From Paraburkholderia caffeinilytica (GTDB lineage Bacteria; Pseudomonadota; Gammaproteobacteria; Burkholderiales; Burkholderiaceae), in the NCBI RefSeq assembly GCF_003368325.1, contig NZ_CP031466.1, positions 1,860,001 through 1,924,000 of the forward strand: a stretch of 64,000 nucleotides of DNA, in the 5' to 3' direction. The position numbers and the translations under genes were made by a program. Below, one piece after another: positions 45,361-54,146 of this stretch. Below the pieces are notes generated by a model. The model saw nothing but the letters and a program-made list of their open reading frames with translations. It was not told the DNA's origin and ran no database searches. Every line of letters begins with the position of its first letter. Position 1 is the first letter of the stretch.

Positions 45361-46392
45361 ATGGCTCATTCCTGGTTTGGCACCCGCCTGCGCCTCGTCA
45401 GCAGCGCCGCCGCCCTCACGCTGGCCGCCTTCGCGACGGAGCCGTCGACGGCTCACGCGGCGTCGATCACGCTGTACAACGCGCAGCACGAGCAGGTCGT
45501 CAATGTGCTCGCCAAAGACTTCGAAAAGCAGTCGGGCATTTCGGTGAAGATCCGCAACGGTGAAGGCCCGGCAATGGCCGCGCAAATCGTCGCGGAAGGC
45601 GCAGCGACGCCCGCCGATGTGTATTTCACGGAAAATTCGCCCGAGCTGATGCTGCTCGAAGAGAAAGGCCTGCTGAGCAAGGTGGACGGCGCGACGCTCG
45701 CCACCGTGCCGGCGCGCTTCAACTCGCCGACCGGCGCATGGGTGGGCGTGACCGCGCGCGAAACCGTGCTGGCCTACAACACGACCAAGCTGCAGGCATC
45801 GCAACTGCCGCAATCGCTGTTCGACCTCGCCAAGCCGGAATGGAAAGGCAAGGTCGGCATTGCACCGAGCGACAGCGACTTCCTGCCGCTGGTGAGCGCC
45901 GTGCTCGCGCTCAAGGGTGAAGCGCAAACCGTCGCGTGGCTGAAGGGCCTGAAAGCCAACGCACAGATTTTCGACGACGACGAAGGCGTGGTGGCGGCCG
46001 TCAACCGCGGCGGCGTCGCGACCGGCATCATCAATAACTACTACTGGGCGCGTCTGCACGCTGAACTCGGCGATGCGAAAACCCGCAGCGCGATCTATCA
46101 CTTCGGCAACGGCGACGCCGGCGCAATGGTCAACGTGTCGGGCGCAGCAGTGCTGAAGTCGGCCCACAACACGGACGGCGCGCAGAAGTTTCTCGCCTAT
46201 CTGGTCAGCGAGCGCGCGCAGGAGTTGATGGCGAAGAGCCACGTCATGTTCGAATATCCGCTGCACGCAGGCGTCGCACCGGATCCGATCCTCAAGCCCT
46301 TCGCTGAACTGAACCCGCCGGCGCTGACGATCCAGCAACTCGGCGACGACAGCCAGGCCGGCAAACTGCTGCGCCAGGCAGGCTTGCTATAA
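45361..46392 (+). CDS. fbpA: Fe(III) ABC importer binding protein (FbpA-like)
   Basis: 343 residues with a signal peptide ending HAASI near residue 34. The mature sequence starts ITLYNAQHEQV (His43), and the double Tyr227-Tyr228 in INNYYW are the ferric-binding tyrosines of FbpA/FutA proteins. It delivers Fe(III) to the permease encoded immediately downstream, whose ATG follows this stop with no gap. The segment is 104 bases after the DyP gene, probably in the same operon. Confidence 0.9.
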   Translation: MAHSWFGTRLRLVSSAAALTLAAFATEPSTAHAASITLYNAQHEQVVNVLAKDFEKQSGISVKIRNGEGPAMAAQIVAEGAATPADVYFTENSPELMLLEEKGLLSKVDGATLATVPARFNSPTGAWVGVTARETVLAYNTTKLQASQLPQSLFDLAKPEWKGKVGIAPSDSDFLPLVSAVLALKGEAQTVAWLKGLKANAQIFDDDEGVVAAVNRGGVATGIINNYYWARLHAELGDAKTRSAIYHFGNGDAGAMVNVSGAAVLKSAHNTDGAQKFLAYLVSERAQELMAKSHVMFEYPLHAGVAPDPILKPFAELNPPALTIQQLGDDSQAGKLLRQAGLL

Positions 46393-47997
46393 ATGAGCGA
46401 TGCCGTGTCAGCCGGCCCTCCGGCTGTAACCCCCGCCGCGGCGCGCGTCCATTCGCGCGCGCCGCGCGGTTTGTTTGCGGCAGCAGCACTCAGCGCTTTG
46501 CTGGTGTTGCTGCCGATTGCGTTTACCTTCTGGCGCGCGGCGAGCTTCGGTATCGGCGAGGCGGTCGATCTGATCTTCCGGCCGCTCGTCGGCGAACTGC
46601 TGGTCAACACGCTGCTGATCACCATATCGACCACGCTCGTCTGCGCGGTCGTCGGCACGGCGGCTGCCTGGTTCGTCGAACGCACGCATTTGCCGGGGCG
46701 TCGCATCTGGGCCGTGCTCACCGCCGCGCCGCTCGCGATGCCCGCCTTCATTTCGAGCTATGCGTGGGTGTCGCTGAGTCTGGATTTGCAAGACTTCAAC
46801 GGTGCGTTGCTGGTGCTGAGCTCCGCGTATTTCCCGCTCGTCTATCTGCCGGTGGCCGCGGCGTTGCGCAGCATGGACCCGGCGCTCGAAGAAAGCGCGC
46901 GCGCGCTCGGCTGCAATCGCTGGACCACCTTCATTCGCGTCGTGCTGCCGCAACTGCGCCCGGCGCTGCTCGGCGGCATGCTGCTGGTGGCGCTGGGCGT
47001 GCTGTCCGAATTCGGCGCGTTTACGCTGCTGCGCTTTCGCACCTTCACCACGCAAATCTATGCGGAATACCGTACCAGTTTCGATGGCGGCGGCGCTTCG
47101 CTGCTCGCGTGTCTGCTGATCGTGATCTGCCTCGTCGTGCTGGCGTTCGAGTTTCGGGTACGCGGCGCGGCGCGTTATGAACGCGTCGACCGCGGCACGC
47201 GTCGCGCAGTGTTGCGCTACGACCTCGGTGCATGGCGCTGGATCGTCGTGGCTGGATTTGCCGCACTGGCGATCGCGACGCTCGGTGTGCCGCTCGGCAT
47301 GATCGGCTACTGGCTCACGCAACCGGGCGCGGCCGCCGTCACGCCGGCCGACGTGTCGCCCGAACTGCTGTTCAACGCAACGATCTCATCGCTCGGTTTC
47401 GGGCTCGCCGCCGCACTGCTGACCACGCTGCTGGTCGTGCCGCTTGCGTTCCTGCTGGTGCGTTATCCGACGCGCTGCGCGACGCTGTTCGAACGCACCG
47501 TGTTTCTGGCGCAAGGGATCCCCGGACTGGTGATCGCGCTGGCCATCGTGTCGCTCGCGGTGCACGCACTGCAGCCGCTTTATCAAAGCGCGACGCTGCT
47601 GGTGATCGCTTACGCGATGCTGTTCATGCCGTTGGCGCTGGTGAGCGTGCGCGCCGCCTTCATGCAGGCGCAGCCGCGCCTCGAGGAGACTGCGCGCGCA
47701 CTCGGCCTGAGCTGGTCGCAAACCCTGTTCCGCGTGGTGCTGCCGCTCGCGGGTCCTGGGCTCGGCGCGGCAGCGGCCATGGTGTTCATCTCGGTCGTCA
47801 CCGAACTGAACGCGACGCTGCTGCTCTCCCCCATCGACACGCAAACACTCGCGACCCAGGTCTGGGCCGACACGTCGACCATGGCGTTCGCCGCCGCCGC
47901 GCCCTATGCGGCGCTGCTTACCGGCATTTCGCTGTTCGCCTCCGGCCTCCTGTTCGCGTTGCTCGGCAGATCGGCATTGCTCGGCGAACGCAGCTGA
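46393..47997 (+). CDS. fbpB: Fe(III) ABC importer permease (FbpB-like, fused halves)
   Basis: 534 residues, about twelve membrane helices in two homologous halves, as in FbpB/SfuB. Each half carries an EAA-type loop: ALEESARALGCNRWTTFIRVVLP and RLEETARALGLSWSQTLFRVVLP. It begins directly after the binding-protein stop codon, so expression is coupled. The long N-terminal tail of about 35 residues is hydrophilic. Confidence 0.9.
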   Translation: MSDAVSAGPPAVTPAAARVHSRAPRGLFAAAALSALLVLLPIAFTFWRAASFGIGEAVDLIFRPLVGELLVNTLLITISTTLVCAVVGTAAAWFVERTHLPGRRIWAVLTAAPLAMPAFISSYAWVSLSLDLQDFNGALLVLSSAYFPLVYLPVAAALRSMDPALEESARALGCNRWTTFIRVVLPQLRPALLGGMLLVALGVLSEFGAFTLLRFRTFTTQIYAEYRTSFDGGGASLLACLLIVICLVVLAFEFRVRGAARYERVDRGTRRAVLRYDLGAWRWIVVAGFAALAIATLGVPLGMIGYWLTQPGAAAVTPADVSPELLFNATISSLGFGLAAALLTTLLVVPLAFLLVRYPTRCATLFERTVFLAQGIPGLVIALAIVSLAVHALQPLYQSATLLVIAYAMLFMPLALVSVRAAFMQAQPRLEETARALGLSWSQTLFRVVLPLAGPGLGAAAAMVFISVVTELNATLLLSPIDTQTLATQVWADTSTMAFAAAAPYAALLTGISLFASGLLFALLGRSALLGERS

Positions 47998-48034
47998 ACG
48001 TCGCGCCCTCGCCCGCTTTTTCAATCGGATTTTC

Positions 48035-49093
48035 ATGAGCGAACTTCGTATCCGCGGACTGCAAAAATCGTTCGACGGCCACCCCGTGCTGCACGGCATC
48101 GATCTCTCCGTCGAGCGCGGCACGCTGCTCGCGCTGCTTGGACCGTCCGGCAGCGGCAAGACCACCTTGCTGCGGCTGTTGTGCGGCTTCGAACGCGCGG
48201 ATAGCGGCAGCGTCGAAATCGACGGACGCCGCGTGGCCGGCGACAACCTGCATGTGCCTTCAGAGCAGCGGCGCATCGGTTACGTGCCGCAGGAAGGCGC
48301 GCTGTTTCCGCATCTGTCGGTGGCGGACAACATCGTGTTCGGCTTGCCGCGCCCGCAGCGGCGCGCACGCCATCGGGTGGCGGAATTGCTCGAACTGGTC
48401 GGCCTGCCGGCGAACTTCGGCACGCGTGCGCCGCAGCAGTTGTCGGGCGGTCAGCAGCAACGTGTGGCGTTGGCTCGCGCACTCGCGCCGTCGCCGACGC
48501 TGGTGATGCTCGACGAGCCCTTCTCCTCGCTCGACGCCGCCTTGCGGCTCGAAACGCGGCAAGCGGTGGCCAGCGCCCTCGCCGCTGCGGGCGCTACGGC
48601 GGTTCTTGTCACGCACGATCAATCGGAAGCGCTGTCGCTCGGCCATGAGGTCGCGGTGCTGTGGGACGGCCGGCTGATCCAGACCGCCACGCCGGAGACG
48701 CTGTACCGCAGGCCGGTGACGCGCGAACTCGCGTCGTTCGTCGGCGAAGCGGTGTTGTTGCCGGGCGTGGTCACGCAGGATCGCGTCGACTGCGAGCTCG
48801 GCGACTTGCCGCTGTGCGCGCCGATGGGCAACGGCGCGGTCGATGTGATGGTGCGGCCTGAGCAGATCCGTCTGCTGCGTGCTGAAGAGACCATGCCGAA
48901 TGGCGTGGCATCTCATGACGCTATCGTGCAGGAAGTGATCTTTCAGGGGCAGGACGCAGGCGTCGCGCTGCAACTGCAGTCCGGCGCGCGGACGGTGGTG
49001 CGCGCCAGAGTGCCGGGTTATCTGTCGCCGCGGCCGGGCGAACATGTACGGCTTGCGGTGGATGGCGAGGTGACGGCTTATCCTCGGGGTTGA
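48035..49093 (+). CDS. fbpC: Fe(III) ABC importer ATPase (FbpC-like)
   Basis: 352 residues from the ATG at 48035. Walker A GPSGSGKTT, Q-loop GYVPQEGALFPHLS, signature [16 protein letters not shown], Walker B LVMLDEPFSSLD and switch His in VTHDQSEA are intact. The C-terminal third is a TOBE-type domain (MVRPEQIRLL). It completes the FbpABC set; the iron locus ends here, 9 bases before a convergent LysR gene. Confidence 0.91.
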   Translation: MSELRIRGLQKSFDGHPVLHGIDLSVERGTLLALLGPSGSGKTTLLRLLCGFERADSGSVEIDGRRVAGDNLHVPSEQRRIGYVPQEGALFPHLSVADNIVFGLPRPQRRARHRVAELLELVGLPANFGTRAPQQLSGGQQQRVALARALAPSPTLVMLDEPFSSLDAALRLETRQAVASALAAAGATAVLVTHDQSEALSLGHEVAVLWDGRLIQTATPETLYRRPVTRELASFVGEAVLLPGVVTQDRVDCELGDLPLCAPMGNGAVDVMVRPEQIRLLRAEETMPNGVASHDAIVQEVIFQGQDAGVALQLQSGARTVVRARVPGYLSPRPGEHVRLAVDGEVTAYPRG

Positions 49094-49102
49094 GCGGCGC
49101 AA

Positions 49103-49978
49103 CTAAGCCCCGCGCCCCTGCGGGCGCAGCGACAAGTCCTGCACCATCTGCGCGGCCAGATAATCGCACGTGGGCCGATCCGATTTGGCGCTGCGCGCCA
49201 CCACGATTTCCAGCGGCGCGATCTTCGGCAAGCCCTGCGCTTCGCCGAGAATCGCCAGCCGCGACGGCACGCTGCAACGCGTGAGCGCGATCACCGAAAG
49301 CCCCGCGTCCACGGTCGCCACCAAACCCATCAGACTGGCACTGCTAAATGCCGCCCGATAGCGGATATGCGCGCCATCCAGCGCGGCCAGCGTGTGCTGA
49401 CGCGCGACACAACCCGGCTCGTAAAGCCCCACGGGCAAAGGCGACGCCGCCAGCACCGGCGTATCCTCCGATGCCCCCACCCATACCATCGGCTCGCTGC
49501 GCACGAACTCGCCGCGCAATTTGCGATCGCGCGTGACGAAAGCGAGATCGATCTTGTTGTCCGCCAGCATCGGCGCGAGCGACGTGCTCTGCGCGCAGAC
49601 GATCTCGATCTCCACATGCGGATACAGATTCGAAAACCGCCGCAACACCGGGGACAGCAGCGACGACACGTAATCGTCCGGCGCGCCCAGCACCACGCGC
49701 CCGGTCACTTCCGGCCGCACGATCGCCGACCACGCCTCTTCATGCAGCGCCAGCACGCGCCGCGCGTACTCGAGCAGCGTATTGCCGGGCCGCGTCAGCG
49801 AGAGATTGCGCGTATCGCGGACGAACAACGTGGTGCCGAGCATGGTTTCGAGCCGCTTGATCTGCATGCTGACCGCCGCCTGCGAGCGGTGCACGGTAGT
49901 CGAAGCCTTCGTGAAGCTACCCGTTTCCACCACCGCGACGAAGGTGCGCAGCAAATCGACGTCGAATTCGGGGTGCAT
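49103..49978 (-). CDS. LysR-family transcriptional regulator
   Basis: 291 residues. N-terminal winged helix (about 1-65) with LLRTFVAVVETGSFTKASTTVHRSQAAVSMQIKRLE, then the substrate-binding domain with ILAL-like cysteine-poor sequence. It is divergent from the EamA transporter gene at 50093, with 114 bases between, so it probably regulates that transporter. Inducer unknown. Confidence 0.9.
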   Translation of the reverse strand: MHPEFDVDLLRTFVAVVETGSFTKASTTVHRSQAAVSMQIKRLETMLGTTLFVRDTRNLSLTRPGNTLLEYARRVLALHEEAWSAIVRPEVTGRVVLGAPDDYVSSLLSPVLRRFSNLYPHVEIEIVCAQSTSLAPMLADNKIDLAFVTRDRKLRGEFVRSEPMVWVGASEDTPVLAASPLPVGLYEPGCVARQHTLAALDGAHIRYRAAFSSASLMGLVATVDAGLSVIALTRCSVPSRLAILGEAQGLPKIAPLEIVVARSAKSDRPTCDYLAAQMVQDLSLRPQGRGA

Positions 49979-50092
49979 GATTTATCAATCCAGCTTATGG
50001 AATTTCTCAATTTAATTCGTTTGTCGATGCCGTGCAAGCCGCGCAATACTGGTGACTCAACCTTATGTGACTCACTTCCGGAGCCGCTTCGC

Positions 50093-51013
50093 ATGCCCCT
50101 CACCCAACGTCAACAAGGCGCCATTACGCTGGCCGGTGGCGGACTCCTGATGGGCACGCTCGGCATCTTCGTCGAGGAAGCGCGGCTCGGCGCGCTGACA
50201 CTGGTGTTCTTTCGCTGCCTGTTCGGTTTCCTCTCGCTCGCGGCGTACTGCGCATGGAAAGGTTTCTTCACACGCGCGCATTTCACGCGCCGCACCGTCG
50301 CGCTGGCGCTGATCTCCGGCGTGTTGATGGTCACGCAGTGGGTCGGTTTCTTCGACGCGATTCATCGCACCAGCATTGCGGTGGCGACCGTGGTGTTTCA
50401 TGTGCAGCCGTTCTGGGTCGTGCTGATGGGCGCGGCGCTGTTCAACGAGCGCCTCGGCGTCGACCGGCTGGGCTGGATCGCGACCGCATTCGTCGGACTT
50501 GTTCTGGCCTCGGGCGTCGCGGCTACCGCGGATCTGCAAGGGCATGCGAGCTATCTGATCGGCATCGGCGAAGCATTGGCCGGCTCGGTGCTGTATGCGA
50601 GCGTCACGCTGATCGCCAAAGGGCTCGGCAATTTGCGGCCGCACCTGCTGACACTCGCGCAATGCGCGGTTGGCGTGGTGTGTCTGCCCTTCATTGCGCC
50701 GCTTACCACCGTGCATATCGGGCCGATGCAGTGGTTCTGGCTGATCGGCATGGGTGTCCTGCACACCGGGCTATCGTATGTGTTGATCTACGGCGCACTA
50801 CCGAAACTGACCACGCCGATCATCGCCGTGCTGCTGTTCGTCTATCCGCTGACGGCGATCGTAGTCGATGCCGTCGTGTATGGGCGGGCACTGTCGCTGC
50901 CGCAACTCGCGGGCATGGCCCTGATCGTGGCCGCGAGTCTCGGCGTAAATCTCGGCTGGCCGTTATTGTCGATGTTGCGTCCCGGCGCACGCGCGCGGCA
51001 TCACGCCGATTGA
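50093..51013 (+). CDS. EamA/DMT-family transporter
   Basis: 306 residues, ten predicted membrane helices in two EamA repeats. The start at 50093 has CCGGAG nine bases upstream and is preferred to the long upstream extension, whose sequence is the antisense of the regulator gene. Typical of drug/metabolite exporters; sometimes amino-acid or metabolite efflux. Probably controlled by the divergent LysR gene. Confidence 0.88.
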   Translation: MPLTQRQQGAITLAGGGLLMGTLGIFVEEARLGALTLVFFRCLFGFLSLAAYCAWKGFFTRAHFTRRTVALALISGVLMVTQWVGFFDAIHRTSIAVATVVFHVQPFWVVLMGAALFNERLGVDRLGWIATAFVGLVLASGVAATADLQGHASYLIGIGEALAGSVLYASVTLIAKGLGNLRPHLLTLAQCAVGVVCLPFIAPLTTVHIGPMQWFWLIGMGVLHTGLSYVLIYGALPKLTTPIIAVLLFVYPLTAIVVDAVVYGRALSLPQLAGMALIVAASLGVNLGWPLLSMLRPGARARHHAD

Positions 51014-51041
51014 GCGTTAGGGCGCTGCGGCAGGTCTTGTT

Positions 51042-51293
51042 TCAGTCGTCGTAGTGGAAACGGCAGGCGATCACGTAAATCTTTCCGTCTCGCGGCAAAT
51101 AGACCAGGCGATCAGCGTGCGTGATACGGCGCGACCAGAACCCGCTCAAGCTGCCGACCAGCGCCTCCGGTTTTCCAGTGCCGCGATAAGGATCGCGCCG
51201 GCACTCCTCAAGCAGCGTATTGATCTTGCGTAAGACTTTGCGATCGGTTTCCTGCCAATACCGATAGTCGTCCCATGCTTCATCGGTGAACAT
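51042..51293 (-). CDS. yoeB: YoeB/Txe-family toxin
   Basis: 83 residues from the ATG at 51293, close to E. coli YoeB (84). Catalytic residues match: Glu43, Arg62, His80 and Tyr81. The protein is a ribosome-dependent mRNA interferase. Overlap-free and 7 bases after the antitoxin gene, in the antitoxin-first order. A longer in-frame version from 51347 is not needed. Confidence 0.93.
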   Translation of the reverse strand: MFTDEAWDDYRYWQETDRKVLRKINTLLEECRRDPYRGTGKPEALVGSLSGFWSRRITHADRLVYLPRDGKIYVIACRFHYDD

Positions 51294-51300
51294 AAAAACA

Positions 51301-51597
51301 CTATCCGCCTTTGCGGCCTCCTCGTTGCGGCTTCTCTGTTTGTTCATCGGTCAGCAGTTCGCGCGGCAACGCACTGCCGGCATTCAACTGGGCGATAGAC
51401 CTGGCGAGCCGCTGGGCATTCTTCGAAGAACTCAGAAGATACAAGGTTTCTTGCATCGCATTGAAATCCTCGAGCGAAACCATCACCACATTTTCGCCAC
51501 TCTGTCTGGTTATCAGCATGGGCGTGTGATCGCGGCAGACGTCGTCCATCGCTTGCTTGAAGCCGGCACGCGCCTCGCTGTAAGTAAGGACGTTCAT
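51301..51597 (-). CDS. yefM: YefM/Phd-family antitoxin
   Basis: 98 residues from the ATG at 51597. The N-terminal DNA-binding Phd fold shows LTYSEARAGFKQAMDDVCRDHTPMLITRQSGENVVMVSLEDFNAM, followed by a toxin-binding tail that is longer and more basic than E. coli YefM. It neutralises YoeB and represses the operon. Confidence 0.92.
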   Translation of the reverse strand: MNVLTYSEARAGFKQAMDDVCRDHTPMLITRQSGENVVMVSLEDFNAMQETLYLLSSSKNAQRLARSIAQLNAGSALPRELLTDEQTEKPQRGGRKGG

Positions 51598-51755
51598 TGG
51601 TTTCTCGATCTGGCAGGTTGCCCTCCAGTCGCTCCTGTCAAAAGTTAGAGACGATTCCACCGCCAAGCGGATTTCTCATGCCACGGCGGCTGCCATATCG
51701 GCTGCCATATGCGTCGACAACCCGGGGACAAAACCATCCCGAGCCGGAGATTCAT

Positions 51756-51773
51756 TGTACAGGTTTCTGTACA
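51756..51773. promoter_or_regulatory. TGTACA-type operator for the YefM/YoeB operon
   Basis: TGTACAG-GTTT-CTGTACA is a perfect inverted repeat with two TGTACA cores, the operator core known for YefM. It is about 160 bases before the antitoxin ATG, somewhat far, implying a long leader or a second, unseen promoter. Confidence 0.55.
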
Positions 51774-51869
51774 TATCGGCAAACCCAAATGAGCAAAGGA
51801 AACGTCGTCCAACCGACAGGAAGCATGCCCGCTGCCGCCCACGCCCGCTACTCAGCCAAACGGCCAATC

Positions 51870-53168
51870 TCACTGCGGCAACACCTCTCCTTTCGTCTCC
51901 GGCGCAAACGGGATCACGAACAAGCCGACGATAAACGCCAGCGCCGTCAACGCCACCGGCACGCCCAGCGTATGCATATGCAGCACCGCCGCGCCGAGCA
52001 GAAAGTTGACACCGGCCCCGACAAACCGCCCGAACGACGTGCAGAACGCGAACGCCGTGGCCCGCACCCGGGTTTCGAACTGTTCCGGCAGCCACAAGCT
52101 GAACAGCGCGAAATTGCCGCCAAAAAAGCCCAGCACGAAGAGCCACGCGATAAACGGCGCGAGCCCGTTCGGCAAATAGAACGCCCAGCCGAAACTGCCG
52201 GCAATCGCCACCGCCATGCCGGTGAAGTAAACCGCCAGCGTCTTCTTGCGGCCGATTCGCTCGGCGAGCGGCGGCAACGCGAGACAACCGAGAATCGTCG
52301 CAATCGACAGCAAGCCGGTTGCCAGCGACGCCGTCCTGATCGCATCGTTCTTCGCCATGCCGGCCTTGGTCGCCAGTTGAATCACAGCCGACGGCTCGTA
52401 CACCGCGCCCGCCCACAAACCGACGATCGCGATGGTCAACAGAATGCAAGCGACCCACGTGCGACGCCGATACGTCGGCCCGAAGATTTCACGCAGCGGC
52501 TTGACTTGCTCGGTGCGCGCTTCCGCCTTCTGCCACTTTTCCGACTCCTTCACGCGCAGCAGCACCAGAATCGCCACCACCACCGGCACCGCGCCGGTCA
52601 GGAACATCGCGCGCCAGCCGTAATGCACGCCGATCGTGTAGTTGAGCGCCGCAGCGAGAAAAAACCCGGCGTAGTACCCCGTCTGCAGATAACCCGCGCC
52701 CATCTTACGGCGATCTTCAGGCCATGACTCTGCCACATAGGTCCCCGCCAACGCCCACTCGCCGCCAATGCCGACCCCGGCAATGAAGCGGTAGACGCCG
52801 AGTTCCCACACGTTGTGCGAGGTCGCTGCAAGTCCCGTGAAAATGGCGAACGTGAAAATGGTGCCCGCCAGCACCTTGGTGCGGCCGAAGCGGTCGGCCA
52901 GCGGCCCCCAGATGAACGACAGCCCCCAGCCGACCAGAAACAGCGCGAACAGAATCGAACCGGCGAGCCCGACATTGGCCGGCGTCGCGGCGTACCCCGA
53001 GCGCGGCAGCAGCTCGGTCAACGCCGGCGTCAGCACGAGCGCGTAGATGAACGAGTCCATTCCGTCGAGCGTCCAGCCGGCCCACGCTCCCCAAAAACCT
53101 GCGATCTGCGAACGATTGAGCGGCGTGCGGCGCCGCACGACCGACGTGCGGTCGGTTAGTGAATTCAT
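51870..53168 (-). CDS. MFS transporter (metabolite:H+ symporter type)
   Basis: 432 residues, twelve helices. The start at 53168 is favoured: GGAGG lies six bases upstream, while the in-frame ATG at 53171 is too close. Motifs are WGLSFIWGPLADRFGRTKVL and GGEWALAGTYVAE, as in MHS/sugar-type symporters of organic acids. It is divergent from the MdcY-like regulator gene next to the malonate decarboxylase operon, so malonate or another dicarboxylate is a possible substrate. No MdcL/MdcM malonate carrier is in the window, which makes this plausible. Confidence 0.85.
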   Translation of the reverse strand: MNSLTDRTSVVRRRTPLNRSQIAGFWGAWAGWTLDGMDSFIYALVLTPALTELLPRSGYAATPANVGLAGSILFALFLVGWGLSFIWGPLADRFGRTKVLAGTIFTFAIFTGLAATSHNVWELGVYRFIAGVGIGGEWALAGTYVAESWPEDRRKMGAGYLQTGYYAGFFLAAALNYTIGVHYGWRAMFLTGAVPVVVAILVLLRVKESEKWQKAEARTEQVKPLREIFGPTYRRRTWVACILLTIAIVGLWAGAVYEPSAVIQLATKAGMAKNDAIRTASLATGLLSIATILGCLALPPLAERIGRKKTLAVYFTGMAVAIAGSFGWAFYLPNGLAPFIAWLFVLGFFGGNFALFSLWLPEQFETRVRATAFAFCTSFGRFVGAGVNFLLGAAVLHMHTLGVPVALTALAFIVGLFVIPFAPETKGEVLPQ

Positions 53169-53364
53169 CATGCTCCTCCGGCCCTGCGGTTGACGTACGT
53201 GGCGTACGTGACTGACATAAAGGGAACGACGGGATGGCGTGCCTGCTCGCGAATCGATGCGCCTCGTATAAGGTTGAGAGGGCATCGCGGGCCGCCGGTG
53301 GTAAAAAGCTTTGCGGGTTTGCCCGTCTGTAATTGGCACATTTTCATATATAATATTTGATACC

Positions 53365-54138
53365 ATGAGCAACGCAACAGATGGTTTTCCCCTGGACGCC
53401 CCGGCGCGCAGCCCGCTTCTACCCGCGGCGGCGCCGCGTGAGAGCATGTCCCATGTCATCGCGGAGGCGCTGCGCGCGGCGATTGTCGACGGCACCCTGG
53501 CGCCTGGCGCACCGTTGCGGCAGGACGCAATCGCGCGGCATTTCTCGGTGAGTGCAATTCCCGTGCGCGAAGCTTTGCGTCAGCTCGAAAGCGAAGGCTG
53601 GGCGAGAGCCGCCGTGCATAAAGGCGCAACCGTCGCGCCCTTGTCGGCGGATGAAGCGCGCGAAATCTATGAGATTCGCGCCGCGCTGGAGAGCCTTGCC
53701 ATCGGCCTCGCGATTCCGAATCACACCGAGGCCACGCTGCGCGAATCCGCCGCGCTCTGCCGCGCCGCCGAGCGCGAGCCGGACCCGTCGTTGTACGTCG
53801 CGCGCAACGTCGCGTTTCATATGAGCCTGTATGCGCCCGCTGCCCGTTCGCAACTCGAGGACATGATCGGCACGCTGCATCGGCGCGGCGAGCGGTATCT
53901 GCGCCTGAAGTTCGGCTTGCCGTCGTACAAGGGCGAGTCGGACAATGAACACGCCGCCTTGCTCGACGCCGTACAACGTCGTGATATTCCCGCTGCACAA
54001 TCCCTGGTCGCCGCGCATCTGCTCGGCACCGGCGACCTGCTCTACCGTTTCCTGACCGAACGCGCGCAGGCGGAAGCCGCGCTCGCGAACCAACCCAGGC
54101 CGCGTGCCAGACGCACGCGCGCCACCACCGGGAGCTGA
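53365..54138 (+). CDS. GntR-family regulator with FCD domain, MdcY-like
   Basis: 257 residues from the ATG at 53365. Winged helix about 30-95 with APLRQDAIARHFSVSAIPVREALRQLESEGW, FCD domain about 105-235. GntR repressors named MdcY control malonate decarboxylase operons in some bacteria; this gene ends 8 bases before mdcA. The AT-rich stretch at 53343-53362 overlaps its own promoter and is a likely operator region. Expected to be relieved by malonate or a derivative. Confidence 0.88.
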   Translation: MSNATDGFPLDAPARSPLLPAAAPRESMSHVIAEALRAAIVDGTLAPGAPLRQDAIARHFSVSAIPVREALRQLESEGWARAAVHKGATVAPLSADEAREIYEIRAALESLAIGLAIPNHTEATLRESAALCRAAEREPDPSLYVARNVAFHMSLYAPAARSQLEDMIGTLHRRGERYLRLKFGLPSYKGESDNEHAALLDAVQRRDIPAAQSLVAAHLLGTGDLLYRFLTERAQAEAALANQPRPRARRTRATTGS

Positions 54139-54146
54139 ATCCGCCG

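Noticed and set aside
51042..51347. Longer form of the YoeB-like toxin starting at 51347
   Set aside because: Would overlap the antitoxin gene and exceeds the family length; the ATG at 51293 gives 83 residues with all catalytic residues.
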